Both the position numbers and the translations under genes were made by a program. Under the pieces are notes generated by a model, which did not search any database, was not told the DNA's origin, and worked only from the letters and a program-made list of their open reading frames with translations. From positions 1 through 64,000 of the forward strand of contig NZ_QUMW01000013.1 in the NCBI RefSeq assembly GCF_003387165.1: a stretch of 64,000 nt of DNA. The letters are read 5' to 3'. Source of the stretch: Jeotgalicoccus halotolerans (lineage in GTDB: Bacteria > Bacillota > Bacilli > Staphylococcales > Salinicoccaceae). This document shows, one piece after another, positions 1 to 8,545 of this stretch; within the stretch, counting starts at the first letter, position 1, and every line of letters begins with the position of its first letter.

Positions 1-41
1 GTTCATTCGTTGAATACCTTATGTTTGATTTCAAGAGAAAA

Positions 42-88
42 CTCCCCCTAAAGTAGTTTACTTTTTTAAGTGTCTACTTTAGGGGGAG
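42..88. terminator. Perfect 15-bp inverted repeat, probable terminator hairpin
   Basis: The arms at 42-56 (CTCCCCCTAAAGTAG) and 74-88 are perfectly complementary with a 17-nt loop. The hairpin lies immediately downstream of the minus-strand gene that ends at 93, so it probably terminates that transcript and perhaps also one entering from the left. A related hairpin with nearly the same flank occurs at 10943-10976. No gene is seen in bases 1-41. Confidence 0.65.
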
Positions 89-92
89 CATA

Positions 93-335
93 TCAATAAG
101 AAGAATGGCTGGGTTTCTTAGCTGTATAAAATTCTGTTGATAAATTTTCTAAAACAGAGTCATCATTTAAACTTATCTGCTCTTCAATCACCGGCTGTAT
201 TTCTGAAGTCGCTCCCTGATTCTCTTCAAGATTATTTGCGGCCATAATAATAAATATAATGAGTAAGGCTATACTGATCAGCATCAGAATGAAAAGTATG
301 ATGACAGTCAGTTTAGATTTGTCTCTCTCTTTCAT
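93..335 (-). CDS. Small single-pass membrane protein, function unknown
   Basis: 80 residues. A charged N-terminus (MKERDKSK) is followed by one long hydrophobic segment at about residues 9-32, then an acidic, Ser/Thr-rich tail. This is the layout of a type II anchored small membrane protein or an uncleaved signal anchor. AGGAG stands 8 bases before the ATG, and a TATAAT hexamer (complement of 365-370) lies upstream, so expression looks real. No family is recognised. It stands alone, with a decayed transporter gene upstream and a hairpin directly downstream. Confidence 0.6.
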   Translation of the reverse strand: MKERDKSKLTVIILFILMLISIALLIIFIIMAANNLEENQGATSEIQPVIEEQISLNDDSVLENLSTEFYTAKKPSHSSY

Positions 336-473
336 AAAAATATCTCCTAGTTTACTTTGACTTGATTATATCATTCAGTAAATTACCGGGAGGGGTTCCA
401 TTGTCATTTGTCGAAATTTATTCACAGGATTTCCAGATGCAAGTATCCGTCCTGAATATTATTAATACTAGTA

Positions 474-514
474 AAAAGGATGTCAAAACTATTCGGCTTG
501 ATATCCTTTTTTGT
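474..514 (-). terminator. Terminator hairpin behind the decayed TRAP gene
   Basis: Inverted repeat built on AAAAGGATATCAA / TTGACATCCTTTTT with a T-run on the minus strand, just past the stop codon of the TRAP permease remnant at 532. It is better preserved than the gene it served. Confidence 0.6.
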
Positions 515-531
515 ATACATCATTAATTAAT

Positions 532-650
532 CTACTGACTGAATCCAGGCAGCCACATGGATAACTGCGGGATAAATGTGATAATCAGCAGACATATAAC
601 CATCGCAATGATAAACGGAACGACTGCAGCTGCTGAAAAAGTGAGAATCT
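532..650 (-). pseudogene. C-terminal remnant of a TRAP transporter large permease (DctM family)
   Basis: The minus strand reads about 38 residues, including VVPFIIAMVICLLIITFIPQ and then LSMWLPGFSQ-stop. This matches the last membrane helix and end of DctM-type TRAP large permeases, which usually have about 430 residues and end in a proline-containing 'tfiP.ls.wLP' helix. An in-frame stop precedes it and nothing upstream continues the protein, so nearly all of the gene is lost. The frame and the typical ending make the match fairly safe. No P or Q subunit remains nearby. Confidence 0.6.
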
Positions 651-807
651 GAAGTTAATAATGAAATTAGTATATACAGTAATCATTTGCATAAGTACAA
701 TACAGATGTACTTGCAATGAAATGATTATATTATTGGATAGACTGATTAATTATATAACAGTTCAGACATGCTAAGTACATAATACTGAATGAAATGAGT
801 TTTGAAT

Positions 808-2007
808 ATGCTTGTTCACAATCTATTAGTCGACAATCTTACATCAGTATGGTGGATAGTACTGGTAGCAGCACTTGCACCCATATTTGCCCTTATATCG
901 CACAGATACGTGCCAGATGTAGTGTGGCTACTTGCATTCGGAGTCATCATTGGCCCTAACATGTTTGGGTTGGCTGAACAGACTGAAGCTGTACAATTTC
1001 TTCGTGAATTGGGGATGGGTTTTTTGTTTTTGCTGGCAGGTTTTGAAGTCAGCACCTCTGATATGCGAGCGCGCCAAGGTAAACATGCTGCTCTCACATG
1101 GGTGATTTGTATCATATTAGGCGCTGGTGCCGGTCTTCTACTTACAAATTTTGAGTTCCGTGTGGCTATAGTACTTGCTATCGCGTCTACTTCAACAGCA
1201 CTCGGAACATTGTTACCCATCCTGAAAGACTCAGGGGAGATAAATACCCCGCTCGGCAAGGCTACAATGACACATGGTGCGTACGGAGAGCTGCTGCCGA
1301 TTGTGGCAATGTCACTGCTGCTTTCCACGTTTGCAACTTGGCAAGCTTCATTGATTCTGATTTTTTTCGCCATTATAGCTGTTCTGATAGTCGGTATTCC
1401 AATACGATTCATTCGAAGAGTACCGCTGCTAGGCAAAGCCGTAGTGTCAGTATCTAATACTACAATGCAGACAACGCTTAGAATGACTGTCTTTGCATTG
1501 GTTACCCTGATGCTGCTCACAACAATATTTGAACTTGATATCGCGCTAGGAGCTTTTTCTGCTGGACTCCTCCTCAACGTGGTCTTTAAAACTTTTTCTC
1601 CAGAACAGGGAGAGGAAGTTGCCCATAAAGTCGAAGTTTTAGGATTCAGCTTTCTGATTCCAATTTTCTTCGTCACCAGCGGAATGGAAATCAGTCTCTC
1701 TCAGGTGTTGAGAAACTGGCAACTTTTGCTGGGTTTCATCACATTAATTGCAACTGTTCGCGGTTTAGTCGTATTCCTTAGAGAACGTTGGAGCAATACA
1801 TATTCCGGTATTAAATCATCGAGAGAACAAGTTGCGTTAGGACTATATTCTGCTACTGGGCTGCCTATCATCGTCGCGGTGACCCAGATCGCCGTGTCTT
1901 CGGAGATTATTGACCAGGGAACAGCTGCTACTATGGTAACCGGAGGAGCTCTGACTGTGCTCATATTTCCTTTTACCGCTAAACTCATAATGCGTAATAA
2001 TGGTTAA
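808..2007 (+). CDS. Monovalent cation:proton antiporter, CPA2 (Kef/NapA) family
   Basis: 399 residues from the ATG at 808; a TTG at 802 is also in frame. About 12 hydrophobic segments cover the whole length. The segment FLRELGMGFLFLLAGFEVS (about residue 70) and the later SFLIPIFFVTSGMEISLSQ are hallmarks of CPA2 Na+/H+ or K+/H+ exchangers. There is no C-terminal TrkA-N or RCK domain, so it resembles the short NapA/YrbG-like members rather than full KefB/C. Role: exchange of Na+ or K+ for protons across the membrane, in salt and pH homeostasis. It is monocistronic, with a small hairpin downstream. The ion cannot be told from sequence. Confidence 0.85.
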   Translation: MLVHNLLVDNLTSVWWIVLVAALAPIFALISHRYVPDVVWLLAFGVIIGPNMFGLAEQTEAVQFLRELGMGFLFLLAGFEVSTSDMRARQGKHAALTWVICIILGAGAGLLLTNFEFRVAIVLAIASTSTALGTLLPILKDSGEINTPLGKATMTHGAYGELLPIVAMSLLLSTFATWQASLILIFFAIIAVLIVGIPIRFIRRVPLLGKAVVSVSNTTMQTTLRMTVFALVTLMLLTTIFELDIALGAFSAGLLLNVVFKTFSPEQGEEVAHKVEVLGFSFLIPIFFVTSGMEISLSQVLRNWQLLLGFITLIATVRGLVVFLRERWSNTYSGIKSSREQVALGLYSATGLPIIVAVTQIAVSSEIIDQGTAATMVTGGALTVLIFPFTAKLIMRNNG

Positions 2008-2015
2008 TGAGTATT

Positions 2016-2040
2016 ACTGCCAGACTAAAAGGCAGTTCTT
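2016..2040 (+). terminator. Short hairpin after the antiporter gene
   Basis: ACTGCC (2016-2021) pairs with GGCAGT (2031-2036), followed by a weak T stretch. A second AT-rich inverted repeat follows at 2035-2070. A plausible terminator for the antiporter, but a weak one. Confidence 0.4.
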
Positions 2041-2270
2041 AATAATTCTGAGAAATATTTATTAAAGAACAAGGTTCTATTAAATATTTATCCATCCGTA
2101 TGAGATGAATATGAGTCACTTGTAATCATCTCTATAGATTTCACTAGTCGTTAAATTAGGTTAAAGTGCATCAAAAATAATTCTTATATATTTTAATTGG
2201 TTTACAATCGGTCGCTTGAAGAGAAGCAAGTATTTAAAATTAGAAATAAATTGAAAATGGAGGGTTTAAT

Positions 2271-2711
2271 ATGTTAAGAAATAAAGTACATCGTATTTCC
2301 ATAAATCAAATTAACAATGAAGTAACTATAAATAAATTTGGTGAAACGCAACAATATACAATTCTGGAAGAAATCGGGACAACACCTGAAAGTGGCCATG
2401 CAGTCCTAAACTACTTATATGTTAACCCTGGTTACGAAGAGGATTTTGAGCGTGTTTTTTTAAATAGAGATCATCATTTAAGGAATACAGAAGGATTTCA
2501 AAGCTTATTATTTTTAAGACCTGAGGACCTACATGTGCATTATGTGATTGTTACAATTTGGACAGATGCAGCCGCTTATAATAATTGGCAAAGTTCTGGA
2601 GAGTATAAAGCTTCTCACCAAAAAAGAGGAACTAAAGAAGGTGCTGATCAGAATATCATAAACAGAAGTTTATCTTTTAATATTAGCGTAGATTTGTCTA
2701 GTGAGTTTTAA
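2271..2711 (+). CDS. Antibiotic-biosynthesis-monooxygenase (ABM) domain protein, IsdG/HmoB/TRAP-like
   Basis: 146 residues, ATG with GGAGG 8 bases upstream. The N-terminal third (1-55) is a poorly conserved extension. The ABM ferredoxin-like fold runs from about residue 60 to 135: VLNYLYVNPGYEEDFERVF, a central NTEGFQSLLFLRP strand, then IVTIWTDAAAYNNWQSSGEY and SHQKRG. The extension plus one ABM domain matches B. subtilis HmoB (heme monooxygenase) and staphylococcal TRAP, which share this architecture. Heme degradation or oxidative-stress protection is inferred from the family; the catalytic Asn/Trp/His set cannot be assigned surely. Own terminator downstream. Confidence 0.7.
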   Translation: MLRNKVHRISINQINNEVTINKFGETQQYTILEEIGTTPESGHAVLNYLYVNPGYEEDFERVFLNRDHHLRNTEGFQSLLFLRPEDLHVHYVIVTIWTDAAAYNNWQSSGEYKASHQKRGTKEGADQNIINRSLSFNISVDLSSEF

Positions 2712-2870
2712 CTCTATTAATCCTTAATGAATTATAAATAAAAGATAAGTTAAAGAGTTTAAAAATCTTGTTAATTAAGTTTTAAATTTGCCCTGATGAT
2801 AAAGATTCGAAAAAAATTTCTAATTGCTTAGTACTATATTAAATTCCTATATATTAAAATATTTCTAATT

Positions 2871-2920
2871 GAGCTTATTCAATCGTTAAAAAATCAACGT
2901 CAGGGGATAAGCTCTTTTTT
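2871..2920 (+). terminator. Terminator downstream of the ABM gene
   Basis: GAGCTTAT (2871-2878) pairs with ATAAGCTC (2907-2914) and is followed by TTTTTT. It points in the plus direction and also sits 18 bases from the end of the convergent tspO gene. Confidence 0.75.
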
Positions 2921-2937
2921 GAAGTTTATAAACTAGT

Positions 2938-3417
2938 TTAATTTTTAACTTTCACATCTTTTCTGTTTAAGTACCAGCTTCCTAATGTCAAGTAAGCTGC
3001 AAATGTTGTCCATAGAGTGTATGGAAGCAGAATAATACCATACCATTTATTTACTTTAAAAAATTTCAATAACAAAGCGTACATCGTGCTCCAGATCATA
3101 ATACTGTTTATTAAAGCTAATTGACGCTTTCTTAAACGAAAAAATAAGAACGACCAGGTGTAGTTAATTAAAAGATGAACCTTAAACAATTTACTTGCCT
3201 CACTATTACCTCTTTTTTTAACAAGTGCATGTGCAAGTCCCATTGTCAAATAAAGAAAGGTCCACATAGGAGCAAAAATTTTACGTGGTGGAGCAAAGGG
3301 CGGCTGTTTGAGTTTTTTATATTGTTTTGGCGCCGATTTTGTAGATAATTTACCAATTGTTTTACCTAATATAAGCGGAGTGACAAGATTAAACATAAAT
3401 TGAATGAATGATTTCAT
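2938..3417 (-). CDS. tspO: TspO/MBR family membrane protein
   Basis: 159 residues with five predicted membrane segments. The family signature is clear: KQPPFAPPRKIFAPMWTFLY (about residues 37-56) followed by MGLA, and the N-W-x-F block LLINYTWSFLFF near residue 87. TspO proteins bind porphyrins and other tetrapyrroles or sterol-like ligands; in Rhodobacter TspO modulates photopigment and carotenoid gene expression. AGAGGA precedes the ATG. The gene diverges from crtO with about 180 bp between them, so a link to pigment control or redox state is an attractive inference but is not shown. Confidence 0.88.
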   Translation of the reverse strand: MKSFIQFMFNLVTPLILGKTIGKLSTKSAPKQYKKLKQPPFAPPRKIFAPMWTFLYLTMGLAHALVKKRGNSEASKLFKVHLLINYTWSFLFFRLRKRQLALINSIMIWSTMYALLLKFFKVNKWYGIILLPYTLWTTFAAYLTLGSWYLNRKDVKVKN

Positions 3418-3594
3418 AGTTCATCCTCTTTTCTAAAAATTAAGTTAATTCTATGTTATATTTACATTTAAATTTAGGCATTAGTTTTTGTTTAAATAAT
3501 ACTGTGTAATAATTGTTAATGCTACTATATTTTTTTTATATTGCTATTATTAAAATAAATAAAATTCTCTTAATCCACGAGGGGCTGTTTCATT

Positions 3595-4092
3595 TTGCTT
3601 AATTTAAGAAAACTTTTAAAACTGCTTCTTCTCAATGCTGCTTTATGGGGATTCATCCATTATATTATTTCTTATATATTTTTACGCCTCAATAACCGGA
3701 TTTATTTCAATGGTTTCTTCAGATTAAAATCATATTCTTTTGAAAATAACGGTGTCTTTTGGAGTAAACTATTTCACGTCAGAAAATGGAAAAGAAAAGT
3801 TCCCGAAGGCAGTCAGATCTTTGCCGGAAGCTATAATAAGTCGGAACTTCAGGATAAAAGTCCGGCTGCATTAAAATCCTTCATTACAGAAATTAACCGT
3901 GCTGAAATTACTCACTGGATGATTATTTTCTCTCTGCCGATTATTTTTATATTTAATCCTAAATGGACTTATTTAATTCATGGACTCTATGCACTTGTAA
4001 GTAATATTCCTTTTATAATAATTCAAAGATATAACCGTCCGAGATTTGAAAGATTGTATACACGTCAGCTTAAAAAATATGAATTGAACTGA
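3595..4092 (+). CDS. crtO: CrtO-type glycosyl-4,4'-diaponeurosporenoate acyltransferase
   Basis: 165 residues, the same length as S. aureus CrtO. It starts with TTG at 3595 behind GAGGGG at 3579. Two or three membrane segments lie at about residues 10-30 and 105-145. Between them is the typical stretch NGVFWSKLFHVRKWKRKVPE, with the conserved W-K-x2-F/L-x-V-R-x-W-K-x2-P/L-P pattern. The family esterifies the C6'' hydroxyl of the glucosyl carotenoid with a fatty acid, the last step of staphyloxanthin synthesis, at the membrane. crtQ follows after 10 bp and both share one terminator. The acyl donor and exact carotenoid are inferred from S. aureus. Confidence 0.88.
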   Translation: MLNLRKLLKLLLLNAALWGFIHYIISYIFLRLNNRIYFNGFFRLKSYSFENNGVFWSKLFHVRKWKRKVPEGSQIFAGSYNKSELQDKSPAALKSFITEINRAEITHWMIIFSLPIIFIFNPKWTYLIHGLYALVSNIPFIIIQRYNRPRFERLYTRQLKKYELN

Positions 4093-4102
4093 GGTTGATG
4101 AA

Positions 4103-5221
4103 ATGATTCAAATTTTAGTATTTATTTTTATACTTATAGGAATCACCGGCGGCAGACTCGTCTTCTTCAATCCGAAATTTGTGACACAAACAAATATAAA
4201 TACCGTAAAAAACGCCCCTATAAGCATCATCATCCCCGCCAAAAATGAAGCAGGGAATCTCACCTCTCTCATAACCAGTATTTTACAACAGACTGCCCAA
4301 TGCGAAATTATTGTAGTTAATGATGCTTCTGATGATGATACTTCAGCAGTGCTTAAAAATTATGATGTACTTGAAGTCAAATTGAGAGAAAATCCTTGGA
4401 AGGGGAAAAGTTTCGTCTGCTATAAAGGTGTGGAGTATGCATCTCATGAATTAATTATCTTTATAGATGCAGATATAGTATTTACGGATAATCGCGCTCT
4501 CGAACAGATGATTTCTCTATATGCTAAACAAAATAACTCTGGAGTCCTGTCAATCCAGCCCCGGCACAGAACTAAAAGATTGTATGAAAAACTGTCAACA
4601 GTCTTTAACCTTACTACAGTCATGGGAATAAACGTGTTCTCAGCGTTTAAATCATTAAATACTCTATCAACAGTATTCGGACCTGTGCTGATGACTAATC
4701 AACGCGACTATAAAGTGACCGGCGGACACAAGGCATCTAAAGCAAAAATCATTGAAGGTGAAGGAATTTTCACTGCTTATCAGAAAAATTCACTTCCTGT
4801 AAAACTTTTTCTCGCAGGAGACAGTATCGGCATGCGGATGTATCCGAATGGTTTGAAAGAACTTAGTGCGGGATGGTCAAAACATATTGCCCGGGGTTCA
4901 ACCAATACCCACCCAATTCATATGGCGATGATTATTTTATTTCTCGGGTGCGGTATCACTGCTTTTTCGTTTTTATTGATCTCTTTGATAGTTCCCAATA
5001 TATCAGTCATATTTGCACTTGCAGCATATATACTTTACGGTATTGTATTTTATTTTCTGGCCGATAAAGTAATCCGGCTTAACGTGATTGATATTTTTAT
5101 ATTTCCTTTATACATCGTGTTCTTTTTCATCATTTACGGTTTATCCTGGTATAACATCAACATCAAAAAACAGGTTATATGGAAAGGCCAGCAAATTGCA
5201 GTTAAAGATGATAATGATTAA
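4103..5221 (+). CDS. crtQ: CrtQ-type 4,4'-diaponeurosporenoate glycosyltransferase
   Basis: 372 residues, GT2 family, close to the length of S. aureus CrtQ (375). There is an N-terminal membrane anchor (1-20), then the GT-A domain with ISIIIPAKNEAGNL (about 39), the nucleotide-sugar DxD-like IFIDADIVF (about 125), EGEGIFTAYQ and the QxxRW-like region near GWSKHIARGS. Two or three C-terminal helices (about 275-355) anchor it. It attaches glucose to the carotenoid carboxylate at the membrane. It sits behind crtO with GAGG upstream of the ATG. Sequence and context agree; a generic membrane GT2 is the only alternative. Confidence 0.88.
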   Translation: MIQILVFIFILIGITGGRLVFFNPKFVTQTNINTVKNAPISIIIPAKNEAGNLTSLITSILQQTAQCEIIVVNDASDDDTSAVLKNYDVLEVKLRENPWKGKSFVCYKGVEYASHELIIFIDADIVFTDNRALEQMISLYAKQNNSGVLSIQPRHRTKRLYEKLSTVFNLTTVMGINVFSAFKSLNTLSTVFGPVLMTNQRDYKVTGGHKASKAKIIEGEGIFTAYQKNSLPVKLFLAGDSIGMRMYPNGLKELSAGWSKHIARGSTNTHPIHMAMIILFLGCGITAFSFLLISLIVPNISVIFALAAYILYGIVFYFLADKVIRLNVIDIFIFPLYIVFFFIIYGLSWYNINIKKQVIWKGQQIAVKDDND

Positions 5222-5231
5222 TACAATATGT

Positions 5232-5274
5232 AAAGCAGCAGTTTCCGTAATTTCAAAAACACTGCTTTTTTAAA
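5232..5274 (+). terminator. Terminator of the crtO-crtQ unit
   Basis: AAAGCAG (5232-) pairs with CTGCTTT before a T-run at 5267-5272. It separates crtOQ from the second carotenoid transcription unit, which starts within the next 40 bp. Confidence 0.7.
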
Positions 5275-5278
5275 TCCT

Positions 5279-5310
5279 ATTATTTGACCAATTTGGTCAA
5301 ATAATATAAT
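5279..5310 (+). promoter_or_regulatory. 27-bp perfect palindromic operator overlapping the tetR-fni-crtNMP promoter
   Basis: Bases 5279-5291 (ATTATTTGACCAA) and 5293-5305 are exact reverse complements around the single centre base 5292. TTGACC (5284-5289) inside the left arm resembles a -35 box, and TATAAT (5305-5310) follows with a 15-bp spacer, so a bound dimer would cover the promoter. The position directly in front of the tetR gene makes autoregulated repression by that TetR protein the simplest reading. The core TTGACCAA-n-TTGGTCAA was not seen elsewhere in the window. Confidence 0.8.
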
Positions 5311-5337
5311 AATATTTTCAAATGGAGGAATTTGAAC

Positions 5338-5952
5338 ATGAAATCTTCCTTTAAACGATTGAAGCCCGATAAACAAAAAGTTATTTTAACGTCAGCAATT
5401 GAAGAGTTTTTTGAATACGGCTTTAAAGATGCCTCCACTAATCGCATCGCAGATAAAGCAAAAATTTCAAAAGGTTCACTGTATTATTACTTTGGAAGTA
5501 AATCTGATCTATACACTGCCTGCCAGCTTTATACTTTCAATGTATTTAAAGATTTCGCTGATACTTATACTCAGACATATGAAGGCTTCATTGAACGTTT
5601 AATACGCGTGAACAGCTTTAAGCAGCAATTCCAAAATAAACATCCTGAAGCGCTTAATTTTTTCATTACCCAATACTATAAAGGGTTATTCCCGGAAGAG
5701 GTGTCAAAAGAACTCAAAGAGATTGATTCTAAATTTAAGCTCAGATTAGCAGAAGACATTAATTTCAGCTTATTCAGAGACGATATTAATGTTGATCATG
5801 CTATGCAGCTAATTACCTGGACCATTCAGGGATATGAACATGACATCAAACAGCAGACTATAAATAACAGTTTTAATTATGATAATCTCGAGCAATGTTT
5901 TGAAGATTCACGTATTTATTTTGATACTTTAAAAAAAGTATATTATAAATAG
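5338..5952 (+). CDS. TetR/AcrR family regulator of the carotenoid operon
   Basis: 204 residues from the ATG at 5338; the TTG at 5332 lies only 3 bases behind GGAGG, so the ATG is preferred. The N-terminal winged-helix-free HTH typical of TetR is clear: ILTSAIEEFFEYGFKDAST, then IADKAKISKGSLYYYFGSKS (about residues 27-56). The C-terminal half is the all-helical ligand-binding and dimerisation domain; its inducer cannot be guessed. It is the first gene of the fni-crtN-crtM-crtP unit and follows the palindrome at 5279-5305, which it probably binds. S. aureus has no such regulator in its crt operon, where SigB is the main control. Confidence 0.88.
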   Translation: MKSSFKRLKPDKQKVILTSAIEEFFEYGFKDASTNRIADKAKISKGSLYYYFGSKSDLYTACQLYTFNVFKDFADTYTQTYEGFIERLIRVNSFKQQFQNKHPEALNFFITQYYKGLFPEEVSKELKEIDSKFKLRLAEDINFSLFRDDINVDHAMQLITWTIQGYEHDIKQQTINNSFNYDNLEQCFEDSRIYFDTLKKVYYK

Positions 5953-5993
5953 CATCCTGTCTTGCATCATTCTAACTTTAAGGAGATCTGTTC

Positions 5994-7043
5994 ATGACAA
6001 AGACTAACGAAAGAAGTATAAGAAAAGACGAACATGTCAGATATGTACTGAATCAGACGGAGAAAAACGAAACTGATTTTAATCGTGTGCATTTAGTTCA
6101 TCATTCACTGCCGGATTTTAACCTTGAAGATATTGATTTATCTTCCTCTTTTGGAGTTATTAATTGGGCAGTACCTCTGTATATTAATGCGATGACAGGC
6201 GGCAGCGAATGGACAAAAGATATTAACGAAAAACTCGCGCTGGTTGCAAAAGCTACCGGTCTTCCAATGTCACTTGGCTCCATGCATGCTGCTATCAAAG
6301 ATCCTTCGGTGGAATCAAGTTTCTCCATTGCAAGAAAAATGAATCCGAATGGTTTTCTAATGGCAAATGTTGGTGCAGATGTACCTGTAGAGCATGTGCA
6401 CGAAATAATCGAATTAATTGATGCAAATGCACTTCAGATTCATATTAATGCAGCTCAAGAATTGATTATGCCGGAAGGCGATCGGCAGTTTAAAAATTGG
6501 AAGCAAAATATTCAGCAAATTATTAATACAGTGGATATTCCTGTCATCGTTAAAGAGGTCGGTTTCGGAATGAGCCGGGAGACAATCAGTTCGCTGCTGG
6601 AACTTGGGGTCATCTATATTGACATCAGCGGCCGCGGGGGTACGAATTTTGCTGAAATAGAAAACCTCCGGCGTAAAAACCAGGAAATGGATTATATGCA
6701 GACATGGGGACAATCCACGGTTATTTCATTGATAGAATCAGAACATTTTCAAAAAAATGCTCATATTTTAGCGAGCGGAGGTGTTACAACTCCGCTCGAC
6801 GCTGTTAAATGTTTAGCTCTTGGCGCACGGGCTGTAGGTTTATCCAAAATTGTACTGGAGCGTGTTATGAACGACGGCGTAGATAATACAGTTCAGTTTA
6901 TTAATGATTTTATATATCAAATGAAAAAAATTACATTACTCACTAACTCCCGAACTTTGAAAGATTTAAACAGCACACCAAGAGTTTTATCCAGCGAATT
7001 GGAAAATTGGAAAACACAAAGAATGGGGAATGATGATGAATAA
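5994..7043 (+). CDS. fni: Type 2 isopentenyl-diphosphate isomerase (FMN-dependent)
   Basis: 349 residues, full length. Motifs in order: RKDEHVRY (10-17), INAMTGGS near 65, a QIHINAAQE stretch with MPEGDR near 150-165, KEVGFGMS (about 190), DISGRGGTNFAEIE (about 215) and the FMN-phosphate region ILASGGVTTP. It interconverts isopentenyl and dimethylallyl diphosphate with FMN and NAD(P)H in the cytosol, supplying C5 units. AAGGAG lies 8 bases before the ATG. Its place inside the pigment operon couples precursor balance to carotenoid demand; in S. aureus fni is elsewhere. The end overlaps the crtN start. Confidence 0.94.
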   Translation: MTKTNERSIRKDEHVRYVLNQTEKNETDFNRVHLVHHSLPDFNLEDIDLSSSFGVINWAVPLYINAMTGGSEWTKDINEKLALVAKATGLPMSLGSMHAAIKDPSVESSFSIARKMNPNGFLMANVGADVPVEHVHEIIELIDANALQIHINAAQELIMPEGDRQFKNWKQNIQQIINTVDIPVIVKEVGFGMSRETISSLLELGVIYIDISGRGGTNFAEIENLRRKNQEMDYMQTWGQSTVISLIESEHFQKNAHILASGGVTTPLDAVKCLALGARAVGLSKIVLERVMNDGVDNTVQFINDFIYQMKKITLLTNSRTLKDLNSTPRVLSSELENWKTQRMGNDDE

Positions 7044-8541
7044 AACAGTTACAGTTATTGGTGCCGGTGTCGCTGGACTCGCAAGCGGAATTCGTTTACT
7101 TAATGCAGGTTACGAAGTCACGATAGTTGAACGCCATCATAAAGTCGGCGGAAAAATGAGCCAGCTGGAATTTGACGGATATAAGTTTGATCTTGGCCCG
7201 ACAATTGTCATGATGCCGGAACTATACCGTGAAATTTTTGAACTTGCTGGAAAAAACCCCGATGACTATATTCCATTAGAACGTATTGATCCTATGTACA
7301 GCAGTTACTTTGATGACGGCAGTACACGATATCGTGCCACAAATGATTTAGTTGAAACTGTGAAGATGCTTGATTCGTTTAATGATACTGACAGCGAAGG
7401 TTTTCTAAAGTATCTGAGCGACTTATATTCCAGATTCAATGTTGCTAAAGATCATTTTCTGCAGCGATCATTCCGTTCAAAAAAAGAATTCTACAATCCT
7501 TTTATTATCAGTCAGGGATTGAAGTTAAAAACTTTAAACTCAGCCGATAATTTATTACGTAAATACATAAAAGATGATCGTATGAGACAGATGATTGCAT
7601 TCCAGACACTCTACATAGGTATTTCGCCATTTAAAGGCCCTTCGCTGTATACAATTATACCGATGATTGAATATGTGTACGGCATATGGTTTATAAAAGG
7701 CGGTATGTACAGCATGGCAAAAGGAATGGCAACGCTTTTTGAAGAAATGGGCGGCACATTGAGACTGAACAGCGAAGTTGAACGTATTGTTATTGAAAAA
7801 GGCACTGCCAAAGGTATTGAAGTTGATCAGCAAATTCATTATTCAGATTTTGTAATGTGTAATGCCGACTTCCCGTATGCTATGAAACATCTGGTTAAAG
7901 AAGAGAAATATAAAGGTAAATATACTGATAAATATATCGATGAAATGGATTATTCCTGCTCATGCTTTGTAATGTACTTTGGTATGGATAAAAAATATGA
8001 TGAAGTCATTGATATTCATAATTTTGTATTCTCCAATGATTTAGATACAAATATCGACCAAATATTTACCGGTGACACTATTGATGATCCGTCAATCTAT
8101 ATGTATATCCCTTCAAAAATCGATTCATCACTTGCTCCTGAGGGAAAAGATGGCGTTTATGTTTTAATACCAGTGTCTGATTTATCTACACTAAAATCAA
8201 AATGGACAGAAGAAACATCGCAATTCTATCGTGGAAAAGCAATTGATAAAATTTCAAAACTGCCCGGTATGGAAAATTTTGAGTCAGAAATTATTACTGA
8301 AAAACAAATGACACCAAAAGACTTTGACAATGTATTTAATGCATATAATGGTGCTACTTTCGGTCTCAGACCAACGTTGACTCAAAGCAATCACTTACGT
8401 CCGCAAAGTACTTCTCCTAATTGTAAAAATTTATATTTTACAGGCAGCAGCACACATCCCGGCGCAGGTGTACCTATAGTATTACTGTCAGCCAAAATCG
8501 GAGTCAATGATTTAATCAATGACGAACAGTCAAAGGGGTGA
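7036..8541 (+). CDS. crtN: CrtN-type 4,4'-diapophytoene (dehydrosqualene) desaturase
   Basis: 501 residues from the ATG at 7036. Three ATGs in a row (7030, 7033, 7036) overlap the fni stop; the third has the best spacing to the GGGGA at 7025. N-terminal FAD-binding VIGAGVAGLASGIRL (about 7-21), then FDLGPTIVMMPELYREIF, LKTLNSADNLL and AFQTLYIGISPFKGPSLYTI, all matching S. aureus CrtN rather than CrtP. The C-terminal FAD motif YFTGSSTHPGAGVPIVL is intact. It converts dehydrosqualene through successive desaturations to 4,4'-diaponeurosporene at the membrane. Confidence 0.92.
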   Translation: MNKTVTVIGAGVAGLASGIRLLNAGYEVTIVERHHKVGGKMSQLEFDGYKFDLGPTIVMMPELYREIFELAGKNPDDYIPLERIDPMYSSYFDDGSTRYRATNDLVETVKMLDSFNDTDSEGFLKYLSDLYSRFNVAKDHFLQRSFRSKKEFYNPFIISQGLKLKTLNSADNLLRKYIKDDRMRQMIAFQTLYIGISPFKGPSLYTIIPMIEYVYGIWFIKGGMYSMAKGMATLFEEMGGTLRLNSEVERIVIEKGTAKGIEVDQQIHYSDFVMCNADFPYAMKHLVKEEKYKGKYTDKYIDEMDYSCSCFVMYFGMDKKYDEVIDIHNFVFSNDLDTNIDQIFTGDTIDDPSIYMYIPSKIDSSLAPEGKDGVYVLIPVSDLSTLKSKWTEETSQFYRGKAIDKISKLPGMENFESEIITEKQMTPKDFDNVFNAYNGATFGLRPTLTQSNHLRPQSTSPNCKNLYFTGSSTHPGAGVPIVLLSAKIGVNDLINDEQSKG

Positions 8542-8545
8542 CAAA

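Noticed and set aside
816-1676. Long minus-strand open frame opposite the antiporter gene
   Set aside because: Antisense shadow of a clearly coding membrane protein; Ser/Arg/Thr-rich with no family pattern and no ribosome site.
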